The position numbers were made by a program, and so were the translations under genes. A stretch of 19,365 nt of DNA, from the NCBI GenBank assembly GCA_902520575.1, contig CABYOG010000017.1, forward strand, positions 1 through 19,365, written 5' to 3'. The notes beneath the pieces were generated by a model. It saw only the letters and a program-made list of their open reading frames with translations, was not told where the DNA came from and made no database searches. Position 1 is the first letter of the stretch, and each line of letters opens with the position of its first letter. Source of the stretch: an uncultured SAR116 cluster alpha proteobacterium (GTDB lineage Bacteria > Pseudomonadota > Alphaproteobacteria > Puniceispirillales > Puniceispirillaceae). Positions 7,718 through 17,138 of this stretch are shown here, one piece after another.

Positions 7718-9174
7718 TGTTGTCACAGCTGTCACCGCAACATCTTGCTGAACTGTGTAAAGGGCAATGGTATCAGGACAAAATCCCGTCTGCCCGTTTC
7801 ACCACTGCACAAATTGACAGCCGCCTGATAGAGAGTAATCAGCTGTTTATTGCACTGAAGGGCAAACAAACAGATGGTCATAGGTTTATTGCCAATCTTG
7901 ACCCTGAACAGCAGCAGGCGGCTATTGTTGAAAAGCCGGCACCACAAGCCCGTGCCGCGCAACTCTGCGTGGCTAGTAGCCTGCGTGCCCTGCAAGCCCT
8001 GTCAGGAGAGATCGCCGGCCGCACAACAGCCATTAAATTTGCTCTGACAGGCTCAGTCGGTAAGACGGGAACTAAAGATATGTTGGTCCGGATGCTGGCA
8101 AATTTTGGCTCCACACATGCGACAAAAGGCAATTATAATAATCATATAGGCGCGCCGCTTACCTTGTTACAGATGCCAGAGGACACACGGTTTCTAGTCT
8201 GTGAACTAGGCATGAATCATGCTGGTGAAATTGCAGACCTGTCTGCAATTGTAAAACCCGCTATTGCGGCGATTACTTGCATCGCTGACAGTCATATTGG
8301 GCATTTTGACTGTCTTCAGCAGATTGCCGATGCGAAGGCAGAACTTTTTTCTAGCTTCACGGCAGGAGGCACAGCCATATTACCACGAGATGACGCTTTT
8401 TTTATCCATCTGAAAACCGCAGCAGAGACAGCAGGAGCAAGCCGCATTCTCTCTTTTGGGACACATCCTGAAAGCTCCTTCCGCCTTGCTGAAGCGCAGC
8501 GAGAAAAGGAGGGCCTGCGTCTTACCATTGACTACCCTTGCGATAAGAACAATGGCCAAATAAGAAGCATTACCTTTGGCCTTGCGATGACGGCCCGGCA
8601 CTGGGCAGTGAATGCGGCTTGCGCGCTTGCCATGTCTGCAGCAGCAGGCCTTGACGTTAGAACCGCAGCCGCCAGCTTGTCTGATTTTGGGGATCTGCCG
8701 GGTCGCGGAAAAAGATTTGACCTAAACATCGGTGGCCACCCCGTTAGCCTGATTGATGACAGCTATAACGCTGGCCCAACTTCAATGAAAGCAGCGCTTG
8801 AAACCCTTGGTGAGTTGCCAGGACAACATGGTGTTATTTTGTCTGATATGCTTGAGCTGGGAGTTTTTTCAACACAGGCACATCAGGCCTTGGTCGCACA
8901 GATCACCAAGGCTAAGATCAGATGGGTGGTCGCCATTGGCCCGCAGATGACGGCAATGACACATGATTTGCCTGACAGCATAAATAGCATCTGCTATCCC
9001 AACAGTATATCTGCCCTCTCCACCCTTGATCATGACCTGGCCCTGCTGGTTCAACGCACAGATAATCTTTTGGTTAAAGGCTCACACGGATCAGGCGCAT
9101 ATCTGATCAGCCGGCATCTAGCTGAAACTTACAGTGAAGTTTCAGCTGCCAAGGAGATGCATCATGCTTCCTGA
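7717..9174 (+). CDS. murF: UDP-MurNAc-tripeptide:D-Ala-D-Ala ligase MurF
   Basis: Last cytoplasmic Mur ligase; it joins the D-Ala-D-Ala dipeptide made by Ddl to the UDP-MurNAc-tripeptide. Visible: [16 protein letters not shown] in the N-terminal domain, P-loop [10 protein letters not shown] (111-120), [14 protein letters not shown] and [11 protein letters not shown] in the ATPase domain, then [11 protein letters not shown] around residues 347-356, characteristic of MurF, in the C-terminal domain. The P-loop has Val where many Mur ligases have Asn/Cys, which is normal for MurF. The 485-residue length is usual. It begins inside the murE stop (TAATG at 7715-7719) and its last 11 bases overlap mraY. 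Confidence 0.95.
   Translation: MLSQLSPQHLAELCKGQWYQDKIPSARFTTAQIDSRLIESNQLFIALKGKQTDGHRFIANLDPEQQQAAIVEKPAPQARAAQLCVASSLRALQALSGEIAGRTTAIKFALTGSVGKTGTKDMLVRMLANFGSTHATKGNYNNHIGAPLTLLQMPEDTRFLVCELGMNHAGEIADLSAIVKPAIAAITCIADSHIGHFDCLQQIADAKAELFSSFTAGGTAILPRDDAFFIHLKTAAETAGASRILSFGTHPESSFRLAEAQREKEGLRLTIDYPCDKNNGQIRSITFGLAMTARHWAVNAACALAMSAAAGLDVRTAAASLSDFGDLPGRGKRFDLNIGGHPVSLIDDSYNAGPTSMKAALETLGELPGQHGVILSDMLELGVFSTQAHQALVAQITKAKIRWVVAIGPQMTAMTHDLPDSINSICYPNSISALSTLDHDLALLVQRTDNLLVKGSHGSGAYLISRHLAETYSEVSAAKEMHHAS
9150..9155 (+). promoter_or_regulatory. ribosome binding site deciding the mraY start
   Basis: AAGGAG sits 8 nt before ATG 9164. A longer in-frame reading from GTG 9134 would start upstream of this site and add ten residues ([10 protein letters not shown]) absent from MraY proteins I know, so the ATG is preferred. 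Confidence 0.8.
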
Positions 9175-10252
9175 TCTGCTGCTGGCTTTTTCTGATGACT
9201 ATAAAATATTGAATCTATTCAGATATATTACCTTCCGTACGGGCGGCGCGATCATCACAGCCCTTGTTCTGTGTTTGATGTTTGGAGAACGGTTCATCAT
9301 GTGGCTGAAAAAACATCAGGCTGAAGGCCAACCAATACGTTCTGATGGGCCAGAAACACATATTCTGACTAAAGCGGGCACACCCACAATGGGCGGGCTA
9401 CTTATCTTAGGCAGCTTTATTCTAGCCACCCTATTATGGGTTCCCTTATCCAATCAATATCTGTGGCCCGTTCTGCTGATTGCCAGCAGCTTTGGAGTGA
9501 TAGGCGCAACTGATGACTGGCTGAAGTTGAAAAGGCGATCCAGTGACGGCATGAGTGCCCGCCAGAAACTTTTCTTCCAGGTGATCGCAGCCTTGGTGGC
9601 TAGCCTGATCTTTATCCAGCTATCACCAGAGGGTTTGCGTTATGGTGTTGCAGTCCCCTTCTTCAAAGACACATTGATTTATCTGGGTCTAATTTATGTG
9701 CCCTTTGCAATGCTGGTGATGATCGGCGCATCAAATGCTGTCAATTTGACAGACGGGCTTGACGGGCTGGCCATTGTCCCCGTTATTATTGTTGCCACCT
9801 GTTTCGGTCTGATCGCCTATCTTAGCGGCAACATTCAATTCGCCAGCTACCTGCAGATACATTATGTCCCAGGTACAGGTGAATTGGCCACATTGTTAGG
9901 CGCGCTGATCGGGGCTGGTCTTGGGTTTTTATGGTTCAATGCCCCGCCAGCCAAAGTGTTTATGGGCGACACAGGCTCGCTTGCACTTGGCGGTGCGTTG
10001 GGGGCTGTATCTGTCGCCACACGGCACGAGCTGGTGCTAGCCATTGCCGGCGGCCTGTTTGTGGTAGAAACCATTTCAGTGATCCTTCAGGTGACCTCAT
10101 TCAAACTGACAGGAAAGCGTATTTTCCTGATGGCCCCGTTGCACCATCATTTTGAAAAAAAAGGCTGGCCGGAAAGCACGATTGTGATTCGGTTCTGGAT
10201 CATCTCTGTCATGCTGGCGCTAATCAGCCTGTCCACCCTGAAATTGAGGTGA
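9164..10252 (+). CDS. mraY: phospho-MurNAc-pentapeptide transferase MraY
   Basis: Polytopic inner-membrane enzyme that transfers phospho-MurNAc-pentapeptide to undecaprenyl phosphate, giving lipid I. With the ATG at 9164 the product has 362 residues and the usual start MLPDLLL, followed by [11 protein letters not shown]. About ten hydrophobic helices are evident. Conserved cytoplasmic motifs: ATDDWLK with D117/D118, [10 protein letters not shown] with D197 and D200, [14 protein letters not shown] with D269, and the PLHHHFE loop with H327-H329. These are the Mg and substrate site residues of the family. It overlaps murF by 11 bases and is separated from murD by 8 nt, the only positive intergenic spacing within the operon before ftsZ. 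Confidence 0.96.
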   Translation: MLPDLLLAFSDDYKILNLFRYITFRTGGAIITALVLCLMFGERFIMWLKKHQAEGQPIRSDGPETHILTKAGTPTMGGLLILGSFILATLLWVPLSNQYLWPVLLIASSFGVIGATDDWLKLKRRSSDGMSARQKLFFQVIAALVASLIFIQLSPEGLRYGVAVPFFKDTLIYLGLIYVPFAMLVMIGASNAVNLTDGLDGLAIVPVIIVATCFGLIAYLSGNIQFASYLQIHYVPGTGELATLLGALIGAGLGFLWFNAPPAKVFMGDTGSLALGGALGAVSVATRHELVLAIAGGLFVVETISVILQVTSFKLTGKRIFLMAPLHHHFEKKGWPESTIVIRFWIISVMLALISLSTLKLR

Positions 10253-10254
10253 GG
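10246..10254 (+). promoter_or_regulatory. ribosome binding site deciding the murD start
   Basis: GAGGTGAGG spans the mraY stop; its GAGG at 10251-10254 is 6 nt before ATG 10261. An alternative in-frame GTG at 10249 lies inside this site and has no good site of its own, so ATG 10261 is chosen. Confidence 0.75.
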
Positions 10255-10260
10255 CAGATA

Positions 10261-11604
10261 ATGAGTACACAGAACAAATCTCCACAGAAACGATTGGCGT
10301 CTGTTGCCATTCTAGGTATGGGCCGGTCTGGCCAGGCAGTTCTTGACAAGGCCATTGCCCTGGATATGACAGTTGTCTGTTTTGATGATCAGAAGTTAAC
10401 TAATCTAAGGACTGATCTGTTTCTGGCACCTGAGGACTGGCCTTGGCAATCTCTGGATGCGCTGATCATTAGCCCGGGCATACCGCACGAATTCCCAGCA
10501 CCTCATCCAGCTGTCATCCTAGCCAAAAGACATGGTGTTCAGGTTATAAGCGAGATTGAATTTGCCTTACGGACAGGCCGTCAAGAACGTCTCATTGCAA
10601 TCACAGGCACAAACGGTAAATCAACAACAACCGCTCTGATCGGGCATATTTTGAAACAGGGCGGACTGTCCGCACGCATTGGCGGGAATATTGGCACACC
10701 ACTGACAGGTCTGCCTGACAGAGGCGAGGACAGTATCATTGTTCTTGAGCTTTCATCATATCAGCTGGAGACAACACCCTCTCTGCGTGCTGAAATTCGT
10801 GTCATTTTAAACATCACCCCCGATCATCTTGATAGACATGGCGGATGGGACGGCTATGTCAGAGCCAAACAAGCAATTCTTGTCACCGCCACATCTGATG
10901 ATCTTCTAATTTTAGGGCCAGGTGATGTGCTTGACAGGCTGAGCGCAGAGAAACAGGAGTCTTACAATATAATCCGATTACATGAAACTAGTCTGGCAAA
11001 ACATATAGACAATCCAGCCTTGCAGGGACAGCATAACCAGCAAAACAGTGCGGCTGCGCGCTTAATCTGCCGCCAATTTGGCCTGACCGATGATGTTATA
11101 TATAAGGCTATACAAAGCTTTGCGGGGTTACCGCACAGGTTGCAACCGGCAGGGCAGTTTGGACAAATTCGCTTCATTAATGACTCAAAGGCAACGAATG
11201 GTGAGGCTGCTGCTAAAGCCCTTGCCAGCTTCTCAAACATCCATTGGTGCGCTGGGGGATTGGCAAAGGAAGATGGCTTGTCAGCCTGCCTGCCTTATCT
11301 AGAAAATGTTTGCCATGGATATTTTTATGGGCAGTGCAAAGAAGTCTTTGAAAATGCTGTGAAAAGTCGGATCAATGTCAGCCAGCATAACACACTTGAG
11401 CAAGCCGTGCAGGCAGCTGCAAAAGCAGCGGGACAGTATCCTGGCGATGAACAGGTCATTCTGCTTGCCCCAGCAGCAGCTTCTTTTGATCAATTTTCTA
11501 GCTTTGAAGCCCGTGGGGAAGCATTCTGCCGTTTGGCCAGCCAGCACATTGCAAAATTTCAGGCAAAAGTTCCTGCCAGTTACAGCGAGGCTGGTCATGT
11601 TTGA
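10261..11604 (+). CDS. murD: UDP-MurNAc-L-alanine:D-glutamate ligase MurD
   Basis: Cytoplasmic Mur ligase adding D-Glu as the second stem-peptide residue. With ATG 10261 the product has 447 residues. The N-terminal Rossmann-like domain contains VAILGMGRSGQAVLDKA and ISPGIPHEFP. The central ATPase has P-loop TGTNGKST (115-122), GGNIGTPL, ELSSYQLE and NITPDHLDRHG, followed by RAKQAIL, whose Lys matches the carbamylated residue of the family. The C-terminal domain has FINDSKATN (305-313). All are standard for MurD. An eight-codon-overlap-free junction precedes it (8-nt gap after mraY) and its final 8 bases overlap ftsW. Confidence 0.95.
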   Translation: MSTQNKSPQKRLASVAILGMGRSGQAVLDKAIALDMTVVCFDDQKLTNLRTDLFLAPEDWPWQSLDALIISPGIPHEFPAPHPAVILAKRHGVQVISEIEFALRTGRQERLIAITGTNGKSTTTALIGHILKQGGLSARIGGNIGTPLTGLPDRGEDSIIVLELSSYQLETTPSLRAEIRVILNITPDHLDRHGGWDGYVRAKQAILVTATSDDLLILGPGDVLDRLSAEKQESYNIIRLHETSLAKHIDNPALQGQHNQQNSAAARLICRQFGLTDDVIYKAIQSFAGLPHRLQPAGQFGQIRFINDSKATNGEAAAKALASFSNIHWCAGGLAKEDGLSACLPYLENVCHGYFYGQCKEVFENAVKSRINVSQHNTLEQAVQAAAKAAGQYPGDEQVILLAPAAASFDQFSSFEARGEAFCRLASQHIAKFQAKVPASYSEAGHV

Positions 11605-12748
11605 CAGAACAGACAGGTCTCATATCGGCGTCTGGTGGTGGACAGTAGATAAGATGATGCTAACCAGCATTTTTTTGTTGATGGTGCTAGGCGCTGTTTT
11701 AGTTATGGCGGCTAGCCCACCGGTGGCCGGTCGAATTGGACTACCCGAACTGCATTTTGTTTGGAAACAGTTAATTTTTTTTATTCCGGCAACAGCCATA
11801 ATGCTGGTCACATCCTTCCTACGCGCAAGGCTTATTCGTATATTATCTCTTTTGAGCCTTGTTTTAATCAGTGGCTTGATGATTGCCACTGTTCTTATCG
11901 GCCCAGAAGTGAAAGGTGCGACAAGATGGCTAACTATTGCCGGCTTTCGCATGCAACCTTCTGAATTCATCAAACCTTTGTGTGCAATTAGCTGCGCCTG
12001 GCTCCTAGGTCTGTGGCGTGACCATGATCAGTTTCCGGGCTGGATTTGGGCCTCAGCCATTTCAGGCTTTGTTGTCATCTTGTTGATGCTTCAGCCTGAC
12101 ATCGGCATGACCAGCGTTGTACTTCTGACCTTCGGCTTTCAGCTGTTTCTGGCAGGCCTGCCCTTACTGCTTGTCTTTACTGCAATTGGTTTTATTCCTG
12201 TGGCAGGCTGGCTCGCCTATTCACATTTTGGACATGTGCAGCAGCGCGTTGACAAATTTCTAAATGGCGGGGGAATGCAGACAGAACGATCTATTCAATC
12301 TTTTGCGGAGGGAGGCTGGTTTGGTGTTGGTCCGGGTAACGGAACAGTCAAACAATATCTGCCAGACGCACATGCAGATTTTATCTTTTCTGTTGCTGCT
12401 GAAGAATATGGCCTGATGGCATGCCTGCTTCTCATAGGTGCTTACAGTTTTGTTGTGATGAGAGGCTATGCACAATCCCTGAACCAGCCGGATATGTTCA
12501 CCATTCTGGCCGTTTCAGGGCTGACCACACAATTTGGGTTACAGGCCGCCATTCACATGGCCTCTTCAGTGGATATGATTCCAACGAAAGGCATGACTTT
12601 GCCACTAGTCAGTTATGGTGGCTCTTCGCTTTTGGCAACCGGCCTGACGCTTGGGCTTATTCTTGCTTTGACCCGCAAAAATCTATACCCGACCCCGGCC
12701 TTTACTCATCAGCGCGCACAGGAGACGATGGGATGTCTAGCCAGATAA
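11597..12748 (+). CDS. ftsW: septal peptidoglycan polymerase FtsW (SEDS family)
   Basis: Multi-spanning SEDS glycosyltransferase that polymerises lipid II at the septum with FtsI. The true start is ATG 11597, preceded by AGCGAGG (11584-11590) at 6 nt. The frame is open for 74 codons upstream but only as an out-of-frame reading of murD. The product has 383 residues, a short cytoplasmic N-terminus (MFDRTDRSHIG), and about nine or ten membrane helices. It includes RWLTIAGFRMQPSEFIKP, LQPDIGMTSVVLL, the periplasmic-loop motif PDAHADFIFSVAAEE, and the C-terminal signature PTKGMTLPLVSYGGSS (329-344). It overlaps murD by 8 and murG by 16 bases. Location among division genes favours FtsW over its homologue RodA. 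Confidence 0.95.
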   Translation: MFDRTDRSHIGVWWWTVDKMMLTSIFLLMVLGAVLVMAASPPVAGRIGLPELHFVWKQLIFFIPATAIMLVTSFLRARLIRILSLLSLVLISGLMIATVLIGPEVKGATRWLTIAGFRMQPSEFIKPLCAISCAWLLGLWRDHDQFPGWIWASAISGFVVILLMLQPDIGMTSVVLLTFGFQLFLAGLPLLLVFTAIGFIPVAGWLAYSHFGHVQQRVDKFLNGGGMQTERSIQSFAEGGWFGVGPGNGTVKQYLPDAHADFIFSVAAEEYGLMACLLLIGAYSFVVMRGYAQSLNQPDMFTILAVSGLTTQFGLQAAIHMASSVDMIPTKGMTLPLVSYGGSSLLATGLTLGLILALTRKNLYPTPAFTHQRAQETMGCLAR

Positions 12749-13848
12749 ACTCCCTAAATAGAGCTGTTTTTCTGGCTGCCGGTGGAACAGGCGGGCATGT
12801 CTTCCCGGCTCTTCATACAGCTGGCGCTCTAACAGCCCGTGGCTTCGATGTCTCGATCATCACAGATAAGCGCGGGCTTAGCCTGTTACCGAAAAATATG
12901 CACCGCAAAACTATTTACGCTGCCTCTCCTTTTGCCGGTTCTTTAACGGGGCGGATTCTTGCACTGGCTAAACTTTCCATGGGATTTCTCCAAGTGTTTA
13001 TCCTTTTACTTCGGCAACGTCCGCTGGCCGTTATCGGTTATGGCGGCTATCCCGCAGCCAGCCCTACGCTTGCTGCCTGGTTGCTGCGCATACCAGTCTG
13101 GCTACACGAACAGAACGCAGTGATGGGCCGGACCAATCAGGTGATGTCCAAATTAGTCAGAGGCGTCTTTATTAGCTGGCCAAATACAATAGGCCTGCCT
13201 GCAGCCGTACGTCATGAATATACTGGGCTGCCCGTTGCCGCAGCCTTTTCAAGGCTGCGCTCATATGGAGATAAAAAAGAAACAAGGCAGCTTCATCTTG
13301 CAGTATTTGGCGGATCAATTGGAGCGATTTTGTTTGCTGAAATTCTGCCACAGGCTGTTGCCAGGCTACCAGAGAGTTTGAAATCTATAGTACGCATCAC
13401 CCAGCAGGCACAAACAGATCAGATTGACGCCTTGCAGAGCACCTATGCCGCACAGAACATTGATGCAGACATCCGTCCATTTTTCTCTGATGTAGCTGGC
13501 ATTATGGAAACAGCTGATCTGGTCATTTGTCGCTCAGGAGCCTCAACAGTTGCAGAGCTGGCAGCAGCTGGTCGGCCATCTGTACTTATCCCCTTTGCCC
13601 GTGCTCTTGATGGCCACCAGCTGGCGAATGCCCGGCAATTAGCTGATATTGATGCGGCTGTGATTATAAAGGAACAGGATTTGAGCGCAGAGCAGCTGGC
13701 AGCGAAAATTACCAACCTGTTGACTGCCCCCCAAAAGCTCATAGCCCAAGCAAATGCTGCAAGGTCCATCGCCTGTCCGTATGCAGCGCAGAAGATATGC
13801 AGGCTTATTGAAACACAACTGATCAGCAACAAGAAGGAAGCCACATGA
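12733..13848 (+). CDS. murG: lipid II synthase MurG (GlcNAc transferase)
   Basis: Peripheral membrane GT-B glycosyltransferase that adds GlcNAc from UDP-GlcNAc to lipid I. ATG 12733 has AGGAG (12720-12724) 8 nt upstream and gives 371 residues. The longer open frame to 12421 is a shadow of ftsW. Motifs: the N-terminal glycine-rich loop AAGGTGGHVFPA (15-26), GYGGYPAASP, WLHEQNAVMGRTN, the second Gly-rich loop VFGGSIGA at the start of the C-terminal domain, and the UDP-GlcNAc site CRSGASTVAELAAAGRPS with PFARALDGHQ. A hydrophobic patch (about 76-88, GFLQVFILLLRQR) fits membrane attachment. The stop overlaps murC as ATGA. Confidence 0.95.
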   Translation: MSSQINSLNRAVFLAAGGTGGHVFPALHTAGALTARGFDVSIITDKRGLSLLPKNMHRKTIYAASPFAGSLTGRILALAKLSMGFLQVFILLLRQRPLAVIGYGGYPAASPTLAAWLLRIPVWLHEQNAVMGRTNQVMSKLVRGVFISWPNTIGLPAAVRHEYTGLPVAAAFSRLRSYGDKKETRQLHLAVFGGSIGAILFAEILPQAVARLPESLKSIVRITQQAQTDQIDALQSTYAAQNIDADIRPFFSDVAGIMETADLVICRSGASTVAELAAAGRPSVLIPFARALDGHQLANARQLADIDAAVIIKEQDLSAEQLAAKITNLLTAPQKLIAQANAARSIACPYAAQKICRLIETQLISNKKEAT

Positions 13849-15308
13849 CCTCGCTGCCCCTATCCATTGGCATTATTCATTTTACTGGTATCGGCGGGAT
13901 CGGCATGAGCGGAATTGCTGAAATCTTGCATGAACTGGGCTACCAGGTACAGGGCAGCGATTTAACAGCTAATGCGAATGTAAAACGCCTGCGTGCCGCT
14001 GGAATTAAAGTCACCACGCCGCAACAGGCCAAAAATCTGAACAACGTGTCTATAGTTGTTATTTCAACTGCGATTAAAGATGACAATGTTGAACTAATTG
14101 AAGCGCGTAGCAAGTTCCTGCCGGTTGTTCACCGCTCAGAAATGCTGGGTGAACTGATGCGGCTACGCTGGTCCGTCGCTGTGGCAGGCACACATGGTAA
14201 AACCACAACGACATCCCTTGTCTCTACCCTATTTGATGCCGCTCATCTGGACCCGACAGTCATTAATGGAGGGATAATTTCTAGCTGGGGCAGCAATGCC
14301 CGTCTGGGGGCTGGCGACTGGATGGTGGTTGAAGCTGACGAGAGCGATGGGTCATTTTCCCGACTGAAACCCACGGTAGCAATTGTAACCAATATCGATG
14401 CTGAACATCTTGATTTTCATGGCTCATTCGAAAACCTGGAACAGGCTTTTGCGAATTTTATTTCCTCTATCCCATTTTATGGTTTTGCCACCTTATGCAT
14501 CGATCATCCTGCGGTACAGCGGCTTTTACCGACCATTTCCGATCGGCGAGTAATAACCTATGGTCTGTCAACAAACGCGGATATCAAGGCAGCTAATCTG
14601 CGCCACAACAACGGACATATGACCTTTGATGTGCTGATCTCAGATCGACTAGGCATAAATGCTAACCGGTTGGATGACGTCACCTTCCCGATGTTAGGTC
14701 AACACAATGTTCAGAATTGTCTGGCCGCCCTAGCTGTTTGTCTTGAGATGGGACTTGATACCGAACTTATACGTTCAGGCCTTGCCCGGTTTAAAGGTAT
14801 TGGCAGACGCTTTGATATCAAGGGCATATCAGGTGGCATCACGGTTATTGATGATTACGGCCATCATCCTGTAGAAATAAAGGCCGCACTGGATGCTGGC
14901 CGCATGTATTGTGGCGAAAACAAGCTGATTGCTGTTGTTCAACCACATCGGTATACGCGGCTGCGGGATCTGTTTGCTGATTTCTGTGCCTGTTTCAATG
15001 AAGCTGACCACGTCATTGTTGCAGATGTCTATGCTGCTGGAGAAACCCCGCTAGAGGACTTTGAAAAGGAACAACTAGCTGAGGGGCTGCGGGCTTATGG
15101 CCACCGATCAACTCATGTGCTGGACACGCCAAATGATCTAGCTGAGTCCGTTTTTGGCTTTGCGCAGGAAGGTGATTTAGTCATGTGTCTGGGTGCAGGA
15201 TCCATCACGCAATGGGCAGCTGATTTACCCGCTGAGCTGGACCGCCTGCATACATCGCGTCAGTCGACTGGTCAATCCAGCCTTACTAGTCAAAAAGGAG
15301 CCTTATGA
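13845..15308 (+). CDS. murC: UDP-MurNAc:L-alanine ligase MurC
   Basis: First Mur ligase of the pathway, adding L-Ala to UDP-MurNAc in the cytoplasm. The 487-residue product starts with a Rossmann fold (IHFTGIGGIGMSGIAEIL) and contains the P-loop GTHGKTTTT (115-123), whose THG form is specific to MurC/Mpl. VVEADESDGSF and NIDAEHLDFHGSF follow. In the C-terminal domain DDYGHHPVEI and VVQPHRYTR identify MurC rather than Mpl, together with the operon position. ATG 13845 overlaps the murG stop (ATGA), with AAGGAAG a few bases upstream. The 3' end overlaps murB. Confidence 0.96.
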   Translation: MTSLPLSIGIIHFTGIGGIGMSGIAEILHELGYQVQGSDLTANANVKRLRAAGIKVTTPQQAKNLNNVSIVVISTAIKDDNVELIEARSKFLPVVHRSEMLGELMRLRWSVAVAGTHGKTTTTSLVSTLFDAAHLDPTVINGGIISSWGSNARLGAGDWMVVEADESDGSFSRLKPTVAIVTNIDAEHLDFHGSFENLEQAFANFISSIPFYGFATLCIDHPAVQRLLPTISDRRVITYGLSTNADIKAANLRHNNGHMTFDVLISDRLGINANRLDDVTFPMLGQHNVQNCLAALAVCLEMGLDTELIRSGLARFKGIGRRFDIKGISGGITVIDDYGHHPVEIKAALDAGRMYCGENKLIAVVQPHRYTRLRDLFADFCACFNEADHVIVADVYAAGETPLEDFEKEQLAEGLRAYGHRSTHVLDTPNDLAESVFGFAQEGDLVMCLGAGSITQWAADLPAELDRLHTSRQSTGQSSLTSQKGAL

Positions 15309-16243
15309 TGATGTCTGCTGAGAGGTTTTCTGGTCTGAAGGGGACATTTCTGCCAATGGCAGAATTGGCAGGCTTGACATGGATGCGTGTTGGTGGGCCA
15401 GCAGACTGGCTGTTCAGCCCCCAGGATATTTCAGATTTGAGGACATTTTTAAAACAATGCCCAGCTGATGTGCAACTAACCTGTCTAGGGGCTGGGTCAA
15501 ACTCACTTATCCGTGACGGTGGTATTGCGGGTGTTGTCATTCATCTCTCTGCCTATTTGACCAGAATTAAGCATAACGACACGGTTATCCATGCAGAGGC
15601 AGGATGTGCAGACAGCGAAGTCGCCCGTTATGCAGCAAAGGCCGGTGTGGGCGGCCTTGAATTTCTGGTTTCTATTCCTGGCACCATCGGTGGTGGCGTC
15701 ATCATGAATGCTGGATGTTACGGTAAAGAGTTTAATGATGTGCTAATTGATGCAGAGGGCATGACCCGCTGCGGCGAAACTGTTTTGCTTACCCCGAAAG
15801 ATCTCCAGCTATCTTATCGGCGCAGCAAGGTTCCAGAAGACGTTATCATTACATCAGCTCGACTAAGGGGCCAGCCAGCTGACCAGACTGAAATTAGGGC
15901 CACCATGAAACAGATGCTGTCCAACCGGGCTGCCAGCCAGCCTATTGGCGTCCGCACAGGCGGATCAACTTTCGCAAACCCAGATGGCAGAAAAGCTTGG
16001 CAACAGATCCAAGATGCCGGGTGCCGCGGCATGCAGCGTGGCGGTGCCAGAGTATCAGAAAAACACTGTAATTTTCTCATTAATCAGGGCAACGCCACAG
16101 CTGCAGATATTGAACAACTAGGAGAGGACGTCCGCGCTGCTGTTATTGCACATTCCGGCACTGAGCTTAGATGGGAAATCAGACGCATGGGTAGACCCAC
16201 CCCACCCCAAAAAGCAACAGGAGCAGAAGATGGCCGCACATGA
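15305..16243 (+). CDS. murB: UDP-N-acetylenolpyruvoylglucosamine reductase MurB
   Basis: FAD-dependent cytoplasmic enzyme that reduces UDP-GlcNAc-enolpyruvate to UDP-MurNAc with NADPH. The 312-residue product contains the FAD-binding segment WMRVGGPADWLF, GAGSNSLIRDGG and SIPGTIGGGVIMNAGCYG. Catalytic residues can be placed by motif: Y171-R172 in SYRRSKVP, the proton-donor Ser S221 in GGSTFANP, and E287 in GTELRWEI. These features and the length fit the shorter type II MurB. Three ATG codons in a row (15305, 15308, 15311) follow AAGGAG (15295-15300) at 4, 7 and 10 nt. The first makes an ATGA overlap with murC, and the second has the best spacing, so the start is uncertain by one or two codons. 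murB between murC and ddl is the alphaproteobacterial arrangement. Confidence 0.95.
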   Translation: MMMSAERFSGLKGTFLPMAELAGLTWMRVGGPADWLFSPQDISDLRTFLKQCPADVQLTCLGAGSNSLIRDGGIAGVVIHLSAYLTRIKHNDTVIHAEAGCADSEVARYAAKAGVGGLEFLVSIPGTIGGGVIMNAGCYGKEFNDVLIDAEGMTRCGETVLLTPKDLQLSYRRSKVPEDVIITSARLRGQPADQTEIRATMKQMLSNRAASQPIGVRTGGSTFANPDGRKAWQQIQDAGCRGMQRGGARVSEKHCNFLINQGNATAADIEQLGEDVRAAVIAHSGTELRWEIRRMGRPTPPQKATGAEDGRT

Positions 16244-17138
16244 TCGCCGAGTTGCCGTTCTGATGGGCGGCTGGACCTCTGAAGCTGCGGTTAGCCGTGT
16301 ATCTGCCAGCTTTTGCAGTAAGGCCGCCCGTCTTGCCGGCTGGGATTCTGTAGAAGTTGAGCTCAACAGGAATGTGTTGGATAAGCTGGATGATATTCAG
16401 CCAGATCGTGTCTTCAATGCACTGCATGGACAGATTGGTGAGGATGGGTCTGTTCAAGGATTGCTGAATATACTGAACATCCCTTATACACACAGTGGTG
16501 TGCTGGCCTCTGCTACCGCAATGGACAAAATCAGCTCACGCCTGATTTTCAGTTCAGTTGGTATCACTGTTCCGCCACTTCTGGCCCTGCAGGAAGATAC
16601 CTATGTTCAGCCTGCTGACTTTACCGGCGATTATGTAATCAAGCCCCGTAATGATGGCTCATCTGTTGGCGTCGTGATTGTGAAAGAGGGCATGCCCGCG
16701 CCTCAACGGAGCCAATGGGCAGCAAATACGCAATTGATTGCTGAAGAATATTTAACCGGACGCGAGTTGACTGTCTCCGTTCTGGATGGCCGTGCCTTAT
16801 GTGTGACTGAAATTCATGTCCCCGGGCAGTTCTATGATTTTGATGCCAAGTACAAAGTTGGCGGCTCTCAGCATACCGTGCCTGCTGAAGTACCTCAAAA
16901 AGTCACTGAACTGAGCTGCGGATGGGCGGAACGCGCCTTTACTATTCTAGGTTGCCGTGGTGTTGCACGGGCTGACTTCATCTGGGATGAGGACGAAGAC
17001 CAGCTCTATATGCTGGAGATTAACACCCAGCCTGGAATGACTGCCACATCCCTAACTCCCGAGCAGGCAGCCTTTTGCGGAATTTCAGGAGAAGAGCTTG
17101 TCAACCATTTGCTGGAGATTGCGCAATGCGACGAATAA
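16230..17138 (+). CDS. ddl: D-alanine--D-alanine ligase Ddl
   Basis: ATP-grasp enzyme that makes the D-Ala-D-Ala dipeptide used by MurF. ATG 16230, with AGGAG (16219-16223) 6 nt upstream, gives 302 residues beginning MAAHDRRVAVLMGGWTSEA. The open frame extends 28 codons further but only through murB. Motifs: the N-terminal GGWTSEAAVS (13-22), YVIKPRNDGSSVGVVIV in the ATP site, EEYLTGRELTVSVLDG, YDFDAKYKVGG (omega-loop region), ARADFIWDE, and EINTQPGMT (263-271) with the metal-binding Glu263 and Asn265. The length and motifs fit DdlB. It overlaps murB by 14 and ftsQ by 13 bases. Confidence 0.95.
   Translation: MAAHDRRVAVLMGGWTSEAAVSRVSASFCSKAARLAGWDSVEVELNRNVLDKLDDIQPDRVFNALHGQIGEDGSVQGLLNILNIPYTHSGVLASATAMDKISSRLIFSSVGITVPPLLALQEDTYVQPADFTGDYVIKPRNDGSSVGVVIVKEGMPAPQRSQWAANTQLIAEEYLTGRELTVSVLDGRALCVTEIHVPGQFYDFDAKYKVGGSQHTVPAEVPQKVTELSCGWAERAFTILGCRGVARADFIWDEDEDQLYMLEINTQPGMTATSLTPEQAAFCGISGEELVNHLLEIAQCDE

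Noticed and set aside
11375..11596. N-terminal extension of FtsW by 74 codons
   Set aside because: This frame overlaps murD out of frame, encodes nothing like FtsW, and a well-placed ribosome site favours ATG 11597.
12421..12732. N-terminal extension of MurG by 104 codons
   Set aside because: It is a frame-shifted reading of the ftsW 3' end; MurG starts normally at ATG 12733 just before its glycine-rich loop.
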